A DNA stretch of 64,000 nucleotides from Ideonella livida (GTDB lineage Bacteria; Pseudomonadota; Gammaproteobacteria; Burkholderiales; Burkholderiaceae_C), in assembly GCF_010499455.1 (NCBI RefSeq), contig NZ_JAAGOH010000004.1:172413-236412 (forward strand), read 5' to 3'. A program made the position numbers and the translations under genes. Positions 1 through 8,971 of the stretch are shown here, piece by piece (position 1 is the stretch's first letter; each line of letters opens with the position of its first letter). The notes under the pieces were generated by a model. The model searched no databases, had not been told where the DNA came from, and worked only from the letters and a program-made list of their open reading frames with translations.

Positions 1-1181
1 GCCAGCGACAGCCCCAGCAAGCTCATGAAGTTCAAGGTAAAGCCACACAGCCACACCGCGATGAATGCCGCCAGCACCGAGGTCGGCAGCGAGAGGGCGG
101 TGATGAGGGTGGAGCGCCAGGAGTTCAAAAAGGCGTAGACGACAAAGACGGTCAACCCCGCCCCGAAAACCAGGGCGTGGACCACGTTGTCCAGGCTGTT
201 GCGGGCGTTCTCGCCCCCGTCCTGGGTGATCTCCACACGGGTGCCCTCAGGCAGGTTGGCGTTGACCCGTCGCACCTCCTCGCGTACCAGATCACCCACG
301 GCCACGGTGCTCGCCTCCCGGGTGCGCAGCACGGCCAACCCGACATTGGGATGCCCGTTGCGCAGGGAAAGCGTGGTGGGCTCGGCCACGCCGTCCTCCA
401 CGGCCGCCACCTGGCCCAGGCGCACCAGGCGCTCACCTTGGCGCTTGACCACAATGTCGGCGAAGTCCTGAGGCCGGCTCAGCCGACCCACCAAGCGGAT
501 GCTCTGGTCCTTGTACTCACCGCGGACCTTGCCCACCGGCGCGTTGGCATTGGCACCACGCAAGGCCGCGATGACCTCGCCGGTCGTCACCTCGTGTTCC
601 CGCAGGTGCTGGGCCCGCAGCAGCACCGAGAGCTCCCGGCGCGCCGCGCCATTGACGGCCACCTGGGCCACGCCGCGCAGCGCCCGGAAGCGGTCGGCCA
701 GCTCGTCTTCGGCCAACCGCGACAGCTCGGCGTGACTCAGGCGGGTGGAGGACACGGCCAACTGCATCACCGGTTCGGCCGCGGGATCTTCGCGCTGCAA
801 CACCGGCTCGCGCATCTCCACCGGCAGCTTGAAGCGCTGGGCGGCAATGGCGTTGCGCACATCCTCGGCCGCTTCGATCATGTTCTTGCCAAAGCTGAAC
901 TCCAGGACAAAAACCCCTGCCCCCTCATTGGCGGCCGCGCGCACCCGCTGGGCGCCCTGGATGGCCATGAACGGCTTCTCCAGCCGGTTGATGATTTCCC
1001 GCTCCACCGAATCGGGCGATGCTCCTGGGTAGGCCAGGGTCACCACGATCACGGGCTCCTGCACATCCGGGATCTGATTGACCTTCAGCCGGGACAGGGC
1101 CAGCAAACCGGCGGCCATGAGCACCAGGATGAGCACCACCATGACCAGCGGGCGGTGAACGCTGAACTGGGAGAGCTTCAT
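1..1181 (-). CDS. RND efflux pump, N-terminal part (runs off window)
   Basis: Inner-membrane proton-driven efflux permease of the RND superfamily, probably the AcrB-like HAE1 branch. The visible N-terminal ~393 residues begin MKLSQFSVHRP, followed by a first membrane helix, then the porter-domain sequence with NQIPDVQEP and YPGASPDSVE, typical of the family. The part nearest the window edge reads FTLNFMSLLGLSLA, the end of a helix in the first membrane bundle. The stop lies outside the window. The start is 5 nt beyond the stop of the adaptor gene, so the two form an adaptor-pump operon. No outer-membrane channel gene or regulator is visible. The substrate cannot be told from the sequence. Confidence 0.93.
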   Translation of the reverse strand, partial: MKLSQFSVHRPLVMVVLILVLMAAGLLALSRLKVNQIPDVQEPVIVVTLAYPGASPDSVEREIINRLEKPFMAIQGAQRVRAAANEGAGVFVLEFSFGKNMIEAAEDVRNAIAAQRFKLPVEMREPVLQREDPAAEPVMQLAVSSTRLSHAELSRLAEDELADRFRALRGVAQVAVNGAARRELSVLLRAQHLREHEVTTGEVIAALRGANANAPVGKVRGEYKDQSIRLVGRLSRPQDFADIVVKRQGERLVRLGQVAAVEDGVAEPTTLSLRNGHPNVGLAVLRTREASTVAVGDLVREEVRRVNANLPEGTRVEITQDGGENARNSLDNVVHALVFGAGLTVFVVYAFLNSWRSTLITALSLPTSVLAAFIAVWLCGFTLNFMSLLGLSL

Positions 1182-1186
1182 GTCGC

Positions 1187-2455
1187 TCAGCTCCCCGCGC
1201 CAGGTGCCGATGCCCCGCCGCGCCAGCGCAGCACCTGTCTATCCGCCCAACGGGATGCGGCCTCAGGCGGGTGGCGCAGCACACGTTCACCGGCCTGCAA
1301 GCCGGCGAGCACCGCGTGCGCGCCGGTACGGTCGTCCCGCGGCCCCACGGTGAGCGTACGGCGCACCAGGCGCTCGCCTTGCACCACCCAGACCTCGGTC
1401 TGACCGCCCTGACGCACCAAGGTCGACGCCTCCAGCTGCAACACGCCGGCCTCCTGGGTGAACAGTCGCCCCTCCACAAACAAGCCCGCCAGGCGGGGAG
1501 CCTTCTCCGGATCGACAAACTGGAGCTGCACTGCCACCTGGCGCGTGGCCGGGTGGGCCAGGGCGTCCACCCGCAGCAGCCGGGCCCGCAGGGGCTCGGC
1601 GCCCTGTCCCTGAACCTGCAGCAGCGCCCACTGGCCCGGACGCAGTCGGGGCCACTGATCGGCGCTGACCAGCCCCTCCACGCGCAGGCTGGCCGGGTCC
1701 ATCACCTTGAGCAGCTCGCGGCCGGGCGACACCGTGTCGCCCACCGACACCTTGCGCTCCGTGACCACACCCGCAAAGGGGGCGGTGATGCGGGTGGAGG
1801 CCAGTTGCTGCCGCGCCTGCGCCTCGCGTGCACGGGCGGCCACCAATTCGCTCTGGGCACTGCGCTCGCGCAGGGCCACCTCCTCCAATGCCTGGGCGCT
1901 GACCATGCCTTGGGCGTGCAGCTCCCGTTGCCGCTCTAGCAGACGGCGAGCCTGGTCCACCGCCTGCTGGGCCGTGCGCAGGGCGTCCTCGGCAGCCACC
2001 AGCTGGCTGCGGGCCACACGGTCGTCCAGGACCACCACCACCGCCCCGGCGGCCACCGGCTGGCCGTTGTCCGGCAGCACCTCGGTCACGGTGCCCGACG
2101 TCTCGGCACGCAGGTCCGCCCGCCGGCTGGCCTGCAGACTGCCACTGACCAGCGTGCCCTGCTCCGCCGCCTGGCCCGACTGGACGGTGATCAGGTCCTC
2201 GGGCCCCAGCTCCACCACGGGCAAGCCTGGACCCACTGCACTGGCCGCCACTTGCGCCTTGGCCGCCTCAGACCCGCCAGCACCACAGCCAGCCAAGGCC
2301 GCCAGCAAGCCGGCAGCGGCCCAGCACCGGATCCACCAGGCGTCGTGGCCTATCGCCCCCAGGACGGGCGCGTGGTGATGCGGCGTGGAAAAGGCGACCG
2401 GTGCCACCGCTCTTGTGAAGCGGTGGCGGCCACCGCAGGGCGGGATGGCGTGCAT
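1187..2455 (-). CDS. RND periplasmic adaptor (membrane fusion protein), likely lipoprotein
   Basis: Adaptor linking the RND pump to an outer-membrane channel. The order is typical: first lipoyl half near residues 110-145, a long alpha-hairpin of about 65 residues rich in Ala, Gln and Arg, second lipoyl half (ITAPFAGVVTERKVSVGDTV), then beta-barrel and membrane-proximal domains. A hydrophobic stretch ends in LAGC at residues 54-57, a lipobox. With the ATG used here the Cys is late, so a GTG at 2407 (Cys at 41) may be the true start; no clear ribosome site decides it. It lies directly upstream of the pump gene with a 5-nt gap. Confidence 0.9.
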   Translation of the reverse strand: MHAIPPCGGRHRFTRAVAPVAFSTPHHHAPVLGAIGHDAWWIRCWAAAGLLAALAGCGAGGSEAAKAQVAASAVGPGLPVVELGPEDLITVQSGQAAEQGTLVSGSLQASRRADLRAETSGTVTEVLPDNGQPVAAGAVVVVLDDRVARSQLVAAEDALRTAQQAVDQARRLLERQRELHAQGMVSAQALEEVALRERSAQSELVAARAREAQARQQLASTRITAPFAGVVTERKVSVGDTVSPGRELLKVMDPASLRVEGLVSADQWPRLRPGQWALLQVQGQGAEPLRARLLRVDALAHPATRQVAVQLQFVDPEKAPRLAGLFVEGRLFTQEAGVLQLEASTLVRQGGQTEVWVVQGERLVRRTLTVGPRDDRTGAHAVLAGLQAGERVLRHPPEAASRWADRQVLRWRGGASAPGAGS

Positions 2456-2589
2456 GGCATTCCTGTGAAGTTCTGCAAAGCAGCTTACCCAGGCGGTTCA
2501 ACCCTGGGGCCAGGAATGTGACGGATTGCCGTTTCGACGGACTCAGCCGTCGCCCTGCCGGACGGACCGTGCTGGTCCGCCGCCAAGCT

Positions 2590-3072
2590 TCAAAGGGGCT
2601 CGCCCAGCAGGCAGTAGCGACCGCCGTGGTAGAGCAGAGGCGAATGGCTCTCCACCTCCACGGCCAGCACCTCGCCAACAAAAAGCAGGTGATCGCCCGC
2701 CTCCAGATGCTGGTGGGTGCGACAAGCCAAGCGGGCAGTCGCCCCGGCCAGCCAGGGCAGCGCGTGCGGTCCCGGCACCCATTGGCCGGCCGCAAAACGG
2801 TCAGGCACCGGACTGGCGAAACGGCGGGAAACCTCCATCTGCGAGGCGGCCAGCACGTTGACGGCGAAATGCCCGGCCTGCAGGAAAGGCTGCACCAGCG
2901 GGCTGGCCCGCCGCAACGCCCACGTGACCAGGGCCGGGTCGAGAGACAGGGAGTTGAAGGAGTTGACGGTCAGTCCATGCCGCTCGCCCTGGGGACCGGA
3001 GCAGGTCATGATGGTGACGCCGGTGGTGAATTGCCCGAGGGCGCCGCGCAGGGCTTGGGTGTCGATGGCCAT
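2590..3072 (-). CDS. Flavin reductase family protein
   Basis: A 160-residue protein of the flavin reductase-like (FMN-binding split barrel) family. Seen: start MAIDTQALRGALGQFTTGVT, then NSFNSLSLDPALVTWALRR, FAVNVLAASQ and the C-terminal G-D-H-L-L-F-V-G-E pattern, all characteristic. Such proteins use NAD(P)H to reduce FMN or FAD, often for a partner monooxygenase, but no partner gene lies nearby. An in-frame ATG 54 nt upstream would add a Pro/Arg-rich stretch that does not look like protein, so 3072 was chosen. It lies 66 nt downstream of crcB and may be the last gene of that run. Confidence 0.85.
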   Translation of the reverse strand: MAIDTQALRGALGQFTTGVTIMTCSGPQGERHGLTVNSFNSLSLDPALVTWALRRASPLVQPFLQAGHFAVNVLAASQMEVSRRFASPVPDRFAAGQWVPGPHALPWLAGATARLACRTHQHLEAGDHLLFVGEVLAVEVESHSPLLYHGGRYCLLGEPL

Positions 3073-3138
3073 GATGAGGGTCGAGATGGTAGCCGGTGCC
3101 CGCCGACCGTGCGGCGGCACGGGCATGACGGGGCCGGA

Positions 3139-3534
3139 TCAAGCCGCCAGCAGCGCCCGGGCCAGGTGCCAGCCGGCCGCCGCAGCGGCCAAGCCGCCGC
3201 CCAAATGGGCGGCGCTGTGCAGCAGGGCCAGCCAGGGCTGACCGCGAAGCAGCAAGGTGAGTGACTCGGCACTGAAAGCCGAAAAAGTGGTCAGACCGCC
3301 CAGCAAGCCGGTGATGAGCGCCAATCGCCCCCATTCACTGGGGTGCCGCTCAAACCAGACCATGAACAGCCCGATGAGGAGCCCACCAGCGATGTTCACG
3401 GCCAAGGTGCCGGCCGCAAAGGGACAGGCCAGCGGGTTGAGCCACAGCCCGACCCGCCAGCGCAGGCAGGAGCCCAGACCACCGCCGAGGGCCACGGCCA
3501 AGGTCAGCTGCCAGGTCGGCGCCGCCCCGGTCAT
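3139..3534 (-). CDS. crcB: Fluoride channel CrcB/Fluc
   Basis: A 131-residue four-helix membrane protein. Family motifs are visible: GGGLGSCLRWRVG in helix 1, GTLAVNIAGGLLIGLF in helix 2 (with the conserved Asn), and GLLGGLTTFSAFSAE in helix 3 with the TTFS element that lines the pore. Fluc channels are dual-topology dimers that export fluoride. The start is 4 nt after the moaE stop, so it is very probably co-transcribed with the molybdopterin genes. No fluoride riboswitch is seen in front of it, which fits transcription from an upstream promoter. Confidence 0.93.
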   Translation of the reverse strand: MTGAAPTWQLTLAVALGGGLGSCLRWRVGLWLNPLACPFAAGTLAVNIAGGLLIGLFMVWFERHPSEWGRLALITGLLGGLTTFSAFSAESLTLLLRGQPWLALLHSAAHLGGGLAAAAAGWHLARALLAA

Positions 3535-3538
3535 GGCT

Positions 3539-4045
3539 TCAGGCGCCCGCCGCCGCGTTGGCGGACTGGATGCCCCAGCGCGCCAGTGCCTCGTCGTCGC
3601 TGACGCGGGCGTCCACCCAGCGCGCGCCCCCAGGCGTGGTCTCCTTCTTCCAGAAAGGCGCCTGTGTTTTGAGGTAGTCCATCAGGAATTCGCAGGCCTG
3701 GAAGGCCTGACCCCGGTGGGCTGAGCTGACCACCACCAGCACGATCTGGTCGGTGGGCGCGAGCGGGCCGACACGGTGGATCACCCGTGCGGCGCGGATG
3801 TCGAAACGGGCCAGGGCCGCATCGATCATGGCCTCAATGGCCGTCTCCGTCATGCCGGGGTAATGCTCCAGCTCCATCTGGCTCACGCCGCTGCCGTCGT
3901 TGCGGTCCCGGACCGTGCCCAGAAAGGTGGCCACCGCCCCCACGCCCGGGTCCCCGGCGCGCAGGGCAGCCACTTCCGCCCCCAGGTCGAAATCCTCGGT
4001 CTGGATGCGGACCCGGGGCATCGCAACTTTCAAAGTCTGTTCCAT
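3539..4045 (-). CDS. moaE: Molybdopterin synthase catalytic subunit
   Basis: Large subunit of molybdopterin synthase, which converts cyclic pyranopterin monophosphate to molybdopterin using sulfur from MoaD. The 168-residue protein carries the family signatures GAVATFLGTVRD, LELEHYPGMTE-like (here MELEHYPGMTE), RVGPLAPTDQIVLVVVSSAHR and the catalytic lysine region FLMDYLKTQAPFWKKE. The start used gives a short extra N-terminus; MPRVRIQ eight codons in is an alternative. It follows moaD by 18 nt and precedes crcB by 4 nt. Confidence 0.96.
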   Translation of the reverse strand: MEQTLKVAMPRVRIQTEDFDLGAEVAALRAGDPGVGAVATFLGTVRDRNDGSGVSQMELEHYPGMTETAIEAMIDAALARFDIRAARVIHRVGPLAPTDQIVLVVVSSAHRGQAFQACEFLMDYLKTQAPFWKKETTPGGARWVDARVSDDEALARWGIQSANAAAGA

Positions 4046-4063
4046 GGCGCACGCCTGTGGGGT

Positions 4064-4315
4064 TCAGCCACCGGTGACCGGAGGGAAGAAAGCCAGCTCG
4101 TCGCCGTGGCTCAGGATGGCCCCTCCCTCACAGACCTGCTGGTTGAGGGCGGCGCGGACGGCACGATCTGCCGCCAGGACGCTGGCATAGGGATCGCCCA
4201 GATCGATGAGGGTCTGACGTGCCTGGGCCACTGTGGCCCCTTCAGGCAGCTCCAGCTGTCGCTGGGCGCCCAGGGCCTCGCGCAGCGAGGCGAAGAATCT
4301 CAGGTTGACTTGCAT
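4064..4315 (-). CDS. moaD: Molybdopterin synthase sulfur carrier
   Basis: Small ubiquitin-like sulfur carrier of molybdopterin synthase, 83 residues. It starts MQVNLRFFASLREALG and ends FFPPVTGG; the C-terminal Gly-Gly becomes the thiocarboxylate that donates sulfur. Start 4315 was chosen because the upstream in-frame codons overlap moeA and read as non-protein. It lies 2 nt after the moeA stop, so the two are almost certainly translated from one message. Its partner MoaE follows 18 nt downstream. Confidence 0.95.
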   Translation of the reverse strand: MQVNLRFFASLREALGAQRQLELPEGATVAQARQTLIDLGDPYASVLAADRAVRAALNQQVCEGGAILSHGDELAFFPPVTGG

Positions 4316-4317
4316 GC

Positions 4318-5604
4318 TCAGTTCCCGATCAGGGCGGACAAGGGCAGGTAGCGGACGGTGTCCCCCGGCAGGATGGCCTGGCCGGCGGGGTTGTCCACCA
4401 GGCCATCGGCCCAAACAGCAGAGGTCAGCACCCCCGAGCTCTGGTTGCCAAAGGCTTCCACCTGCCCTTGGGCGTTGAGGCGCACACGCAGGAACTCGCG
4501 ACGCTTGTCCGCCTTAGGCAGGCTGAAGGCCGCGGTCATCGGCATGGCGGCAGGCAGCTCACCCCGGCCACCCTGCATGACCCGCAGCACCGGCGCCACG
4601 GTGAGCAAGAAGGTGACAAAGCTGGAAACCGGGTTCCCGGGCAACCCCATCAGCAGGGCCTCGCCGTCGTCCCGGGTGCGGCGGATGCTCCCGAATGCCA
4701 GGGGCTTGCCCGGTTTGGTGGCCATTTGCCAGAGGGTGATGTGGCCTTCTGCCTGGGCCGCCGGACGCAGGTGGTCTTCTTCCCCGACGGAGACGCCGCC
4801 GGAGGTGAGGATGAGGTCATGGCCATCCGCGGCCCTCCGCAGCGCTTGGCGCGTGGCGTCGAGCCGATCCGGCACGATGCCCAGATCGGTCACCTCGCAG
4901 CCGGCGGCCTGCAACAAGCCGCGCAGCGTGTAGCGGTTGGAGTTGTAGATGGCACCAGGCGGCAGCGGCTGACCCGGCATCACCAACTCGTCTCCGGTGG
5001 AAAACAGGGCGACCCGGGGGCGGCGCACGACCTGCAGCCGTGCGGCCCCGACCGTGGCGGCCAGTCCCAGGGCCTGTGGCGTGATCCGGCACCCCGCCGG
5101 CAACACCAGCCCCCCCTGGCAGACATCTTCGCCCCGGCGGCGTACCCACTGGCCTGCCGTCGGCACCTGCAGCACCCGCACCAGTCCGCCGCCCGTGCCC
5201 GCGGCATCCGGCAAGGCCTCGCAGGCCTCCTGCATCACCACGCAATTGGCGCCCGGCGGCACCTGCGCCCCGGTGAAGATGCGGGCCGCGGTGCCTGGCT
5301 GCAAGGCCTGTCCAGGATGACCCGCAGCGATGCGTTGCGACACCGGCAGCACGGTGCCCGGTGCCGGGACATCCGCTGCCCGCAGGGCATAGCCATCCAT
5401 CGAGGTGTTGTCCGCCGGCGGCACATCCAAGGTAGACACCAGGTCCTGGGCCAGCACGCGCCCCAGAGCCTCAAAGGTGTCCAGGTCCTCCAGCGCCTGG
5501 ATGCGATGCGGACGAGCCGCGGCAGTCAGGCGGAGCAGGACTTCGTCCAGACTCAGCAGGCCGCCCCGGGGAGCGGCGGAGGAAGAGGCAAGGGTTTCAG
5601 CCAT
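4318..5604 (-). CDS. moeA: Molybdopterin molybdotransferase MoeA
   Basis: Inserts molybdate into adenylylated molybdopterin. The 428-residue length is normal. Visible family elements: DVPPADNTSMDGYAL near residues 60-75, GTAARIFTGAQVPPGANCVVMQE, RRGEDV, the MoCF-biosynthesis segment FSTGDELV, IYNSNRYTL, LTSGGVSVGEEDH, and the C-terminal GLPGNPVSSFVTF. It sits between mobB and moaD in a Moco gene block. No fusion to other domains is seen. Confidence 0.96.
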   Translation of the reverse strand: MAETLASSSAAPRGGLLSLDEVLLRLTAAARPHRIQALEDLDTFEALGRVLAQDLVSTLDVPPADNTSMDGYALRAADVPAPGTVLPVSQRIAAGHPGQALQPGTAARIFTGAQVPPGANCVVMQEACEALPDAAGTGGGLVRVLQVPTAGQWVRRRGEDVCQGGLVLPAGCRITPQALGLAATVGAARLQVVRRPRVALFSTGDELVMPGQPLPPGAIYNSNRYTLRGLLQAAGCEVTDLGIVPDRLDATRQALRRAADGHDLILTSGGVSVGEEDHLRPAAQAEGHITLWQMATKPGKPLAFGSIRRTRDDGEALLMGLPGNPVSSFVTFLLTVAPVLRVMQGGRGELPAAMPMTAAFSLPKADKRREFLRVRLNAQGQVEAFGNQSSGVLTSAVWADGLVDNPAGQAILPGDTVRYLPLSALIGN

Positions 5605-5646
5605 GGCGGGCCTCGGGTAGAAGCTCCCATTGCCACACCCGCCTGT

Positions 5647-6189
5647 TCAGGCGCGCGCGCAACGATGGAGTTCGGGTTGGTAGCGGTGACGTGCCGCCTG
5701 CTGCAGGAGGTAGGCGGCCACGCCGGCCGCATCATCCAGAGAGAACACGGGTCGCTGAGTAGGCACCGGCAGCCGCGCAGGATCATCCGTGGCCACAGCA
5801 ACGATGAAGGGGTCGTCCGGATAGGCGGCCGGACGGTCCACCACCGAGCGCCAGACCTCGATCTTGAGCAAGTCCGCGTGGCGGAAACCCTCCACCAGAG
5901 CCCAGTCGCAAGGCGCCAGCTCGGCCAGCAGCCCGTGGGGATCGACCTCGACCGGCGACTCCAGGGTGCGCACCAGGGCCATCCGCTGCGGGTTAGCCAG
6001 CAGAACCTCGAACGCCCCCGCCTCACGGTGGCGGTGGCTGTCCTTGCCAGGCTGGTCGATCTCGAAGTCCTTGTGGGTGTGCTTGATCACCGACACCCGC
6101 TGACCGGCCGCCCTCAAGGCGGCGATCACCCCCTCAATGAGGGTGGTCTTGCCGGCCCCGGAAGCGCCGCAGAAGCCGACGACGTGCAT
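5647..6189 (-). CDS. mobB: Molybdopterin-guanine dinucleotide biosynthesis protein B
   Basis: P-loop GTPase that assists MobA in attaching GMP to Mo-molybdopterin. The P-loop reads GASGAGKTTL at residues 7-16 after MHVVGFC; KHTHKDFEID and the D-S-x-R-H-R-E-A-G-A segment are characteristic of MobB. An ATG five codons upstream is possible, but MHVVGFCG matches the usual start of the family. It stands 23 nt after thrC and 42 nt before moeA. No mobA gene is in the window. Confidence 0.93.
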   Translation of the reverse strand: MHVVGFCGASGAGKTTLIEGVIAALRAAGQRVSVIKHTHKDFEIDQPGKDSHRHREAGAFEVLLANPQRMALVRTLESPVEVDPHGLLAELAPCDWALVEGFRHADLLKIEVWRSVVDRPAAYPDDPFIVAVATDDPARLPVPTQRPVFSLDDAAGVAAYLLQQAARHRYQPELHRCARA

Positions 6190-6212
6190 GCCTGCCCCGT
6201 GCACCGCCGTGC

Positions 6213-7625
6213 TCAGGCGCAGTGCCGTTCGATGTAGGCCTTGACCAGGGCGGTCTCGGGCTTCATCACGGTGAAGCGCTTGGGCAGCGCCTCGATGCCG
6301 TCGAGCTTGGCGGGACGACCCGGCTCCTGGCCGGTCGCTTCGCGGATGGTCTCGGCGAACTTGGCGGGCAGCGCGGTCTCCAGCACGATCATCGGCACGC
6401 CCGCGGCCACCCGCTCGAAGGCCACCTTCACCCCGTCGGCGGTGTGGGTGTCGATCAGGTCGCCGAAGCGCTCGTAGGTGCTGCGGATGGTGTCCAGACG
6501 GTCGGCGTGCGTGCTGCGGCCGGACTGGAAGCCGTAGCCGGCGATGGCGGCATGCTCGTCGGTGGTGATGCTGAAGGCGCCGTCGCGGGCGATGGCGTCG
6601 CCGAACAGCGCTTTGGTGCGCGCGCCGTCACGGCCCAGCAGGTCGAAGACGAAACGCTCAAAGTTCGAGGCTTTCGAGATGTCCATCGAGGGGCTGGAGG
6701 TCTCGTAGGTCTCGGCGCTGCCGCGCACGCGGTAGGTGCCGGTGCGGAAGAACTCGTCGAGCACGTCGTTCTCGTTGGTGGCCACCACCAGCTTGTCGAC
6801 GGGCAGGCCCATCATGCGGGCCACGTGGCCGGCGCAGACGTTGCCGAAGTTGCCCGAGGGCACGGTGAAGCTCACCCGCTCGTCGTTGGACTTCGTGGCC
6901 TGGAAGTAGCCGGCGAAGTAGTACACCACCTGGGCCAGCAGACGGGCCCAGTTGATGGAGTTGACGGTACCGATCTTGTACTGGCGCTTGAAGGCCAGGT
7001 CGTTCGACACGGCCTTCACGATGTCCTGCGCGTCGTCGAACACACCTTCGACGGCGATATTGTGGATGTTCTCGTCCTGCAGGCTGTACATCTGCGCCTG
7101 CTGGAAGGGGCTCATGCGGCCGGCCGGGCTGAGCATGAACACGCGAACACCCTTCTTGCCGCGCATGGCGTACTCGGCGGCGCTGCCGGTGTCACCCGAG
7201 GTGGCGCCCAGGATGTTCAGCTCCTCGCCGCGGCGGCCCAGCTCGTACTCGAACAACTGGCCCAGCAGCTGCATGGCCATGTCCTTGAAGGCCAGCGTGG
7301 GGCCGTTGGACAGGGCCTCGACGAGCACGCCCGAGTCACCCAGCCGGCGCACCGGCACGATCTCGGGCGTGCCGAACACCTCGGCGTTGTAGGCGCGGCC
7401 CACCAGGGTGCGCAGGTCGGCGGCGGGGATGTCGTCGATGTAGAGCGACAGGATCTCGAAGGCCAGGTCCGCATAGGACAGGCTGCGCCAGCGCGCCAGC
7501 GTGGCAGCGTCCACCTTCGGGTAGGCCACCGGCAGGTACAGGCCGCCGTCAGGCGCCAGCCCTTCCAGCAGGATCTCGCAGAAGGCGCGTTCAGTCTTGT
7601 CGCCGCGGGTGCTGATGTACTTCAC
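6213..7625 (-). CDS. thrC: Threonine synthase (GTG start coupled to hom)
   Basis: PLP enzyme converting O-phosphohomoserine to threonine, 470 residues. The start is GTG at 7625: the peptide (M)KYISTRGDKTERAFCEIL matches the family, and the GTG overlaps the hom stop as GTGA, so translation is probably coupled. The PLP-lysine region is NGPTLAFKDMAMQLLG, and GATSGDTGSAAEYA forms the phosphate-binding loop. The length and the absence of an N-terminal regulatory domain fit the long proteobacterial/fungal type. mobB follows 23 nt downstream. Confidence 0.97.
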   Translation of the reverse strand: MKYISTRGDKTERAFCEILLEGLAPDGGLYLPVAYPKVDAATLARWRSLSYADLAFEILSLYIDDIPAADLRTLVGRAYNAEVFGTPEIVPVRRLGDSGVLVEALSNGPTLAFKDMAMQLLGQLFEYELGRRGEELNILGATSGDTGSAAEYAMRGKKGVRVFMLSPAGRMSPFQQAQMYSLQDENIHNIAVEGVFDDAQDIVKAVSNDLAFKRQYKIGTVNSINWARLLAQVVYYFAGYFQATKSNDERVSFTVPSGNFGNVCAGHVARMMGLPVDKLVVATNENDVLDEFFRTGTYRVRGSAETYETSSPSMDISKASNFERFVFDLLGRDGARTKALFGDAIARDGAFSITTDEHAAIAGYGFQSGRSTHADRLDTIRSTYERFGDLIDTHTADGVKVAFERVAAGVPMIVLETALPAKFAETIREATGQEPGRPAKLDGIEALPKRFTVMKPETALVKAYIERHCA

Positions 7626-8932
7626 GCCAGCTCCTCCTTGCGCAGGCTGACGATGGGCGCCAGCACGGTGGGCAGGGCCTGCATGGCGGCCAGCGCCTGG
7701 CGCATCTGGCCCTCGATGGTGTCGTGGGTCAGGATGATCAGGTCGGTCTGCTTCTCGCCGTCGGCGCTCTCGCGCTGCAGCACGGCGTCGATGCTGATGC
7801 CGTTCTCCGCCAGGATGCTGGTGATGCGGGCCAGCACGCCGGCTTCGTCGGCCACGCACAGGCGCAGGTAGAAGGCGGTCTGCACCTGCTCGATCGGCAG
7901 GATCGGCGTGTCAGCCAGGGCATCGGGTTGGAAGGCCAGATGCGGCACGCGGTGGTCGGGGTTGGCCGTGGCCAGGCGGGTGATGTCGACCAGATCGGCC
8001 ACGACGGCGCTGGCGGTGGGCTCGGAGCCCGCACCCTTGCCGTAGTACATGGTGGTGCCCACGGCGTCGCCCTGCACCACCACGGCGTTCATGGCGCCTT
8101 CCACCGAGGCGATCAGGCGCTTGGCCGGCACCAGGGTCGGGTGCACGCGCAGCTCGATGCCTTCGGCGCGGCGCTTGGTGATGCCCAGCAGCTTGATGCG
8201 GTAGCCCAGCTGCTCGGCATAGCGGATGTCGGCCGCCTGCAGCTTGGTGATGCCTTCCACATGGGCCTTGTCGAACTGCACCGGCACGCCGAAGGCGATG
8301 GCGCTCATGATGGTGGCCTTGTGGGCGGCGTCCACGCCTTCGATGTCGAAGGTAGGGTCGGCCTCAGCGTAGCCCAGGCGCTGGGCTTCCTTCAGCACGA
8401 CGCTGAAGTCCAAGCCCTTGTCACGCATCTCCGAGAGGATGAAGTTGGTGGTGCCGTTGATGATGCCGGCGATCCACTGGATCTGGTTGGCGGTCAGTCC
8501 TTCGCGCAGGGCCTTGATGATGGGGATGCCACCGGCCACGGCGGCCTCGAAGGCCACCACCACGCCCTTGGCGCGGGCGGCGGCGAAGATCTCGCTGCCA
8601 TGCACGGCCAGCAGCGCCTTGTTGGCGGTGACCACGTGCTTGCCGGCGGCGATGGCCTCCAACACCAGGGCCTTGGCGATACCGTAGCCACCGATCAGCT
8701 CGACCACGACGTCGATGTCGGGATTGGCGATCACCTGGCGGGCGTCGCCCACCACCTGGGCGGCGTCGCCCACCACAGCCTTGGCGCGCTCGGTGTCCAG
8801 ATCCGCCACCATGGCAATCTCAATGCCACGGCCCGCACGGCGCAGGATCTCCTGCTGGTTGCGTTGCAGCACCTTGAAGGTGCCGGAGCCGACGGTACCG
8901 ATGCCCAGAAGGCCGACCTGGATGGGTTTCAT
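7622..8932 (-). CDS. hom: Homoserine dehydrogenase
   Basis: NAD(P)-dependent reduction of aspartate semialdehyde to homoserine, shared by threonine and methionine synthesis. 436 residues: an N-terminal Rossmann fold with GLLGIGTVGSGTF, the catalytic region with GIINGTTNFILSEM and AEADPTFDIEGVDAAHK, and a C-terminal ACT domain (residues ~350-430, including LRLCVADEAGVLARITSIL) for feedback inhibition. It overlaps thrC by 4 nt and follows the aminotransferase by 39 nt. Aspartokinase, the first enzyme of the pathway, is elsewhere in the window (lysC). Confidence 0.97.
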   Translation of the reverse strand: MKPIQVGLLGIGTVGSGTFKVLQRNQQEILRRAGRGIEIAMVADLDTERAKAVVGDAAQVVGDARQVIANPDIDVVVELIGGYGIAKALVLEAIAAGKHVVTANKALLAVHGSEIFAAARAKGVVVAFEAAVAGGIPIIKALREGLTANQIQWIAGIINGTTNFILSEMRDKGLDFSVVLKEAQRLGYAEADPTFDIEGVDAAHKATIMSAIAFGVPVQFDKAHVEGITKLQAADIRYAEQLGYRIKLLGITKRRAEGIELRVHPTLVPAKRLIASVEGAMNAVVVQGDAVGTTMYYGKGAGSEPTASAVVADLVDITRLATANPDHRVPHLAFQPDALADTPILPIEQVQTAFYLRLCVADEAGVLARITSILAENGISIDAVLQRESADGEKQTDLIILTHDTIEGQMRQALAAMQALPTVLAPIVSLRKEELA

Positions 8933-8971
8933 GGTGGAGTGGATCTAGGGGACAGAAAGAAAAACGGGAAA

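Noticed and set aside
177..1403. Long plus-strand open frame opposite the RND pump and adaptor
   Set aside because: It is antisense to two clear genes and its Gly/His/Gln-rich composition is the usual mirror of high-GC coding sequence.
3535..3640. Fluoride riboswitch before crcB
   Set aside because: The gene starts 4 nt after moaE, and the upstream sequence is moaE coding with no riboswitch core.
4468..6237. 589-codon plus-strand open frame opposite moeA and mobB
   Set aside because: Antisense shadow; no domain, no ribosome site, biased Arg/Gln/His composition.
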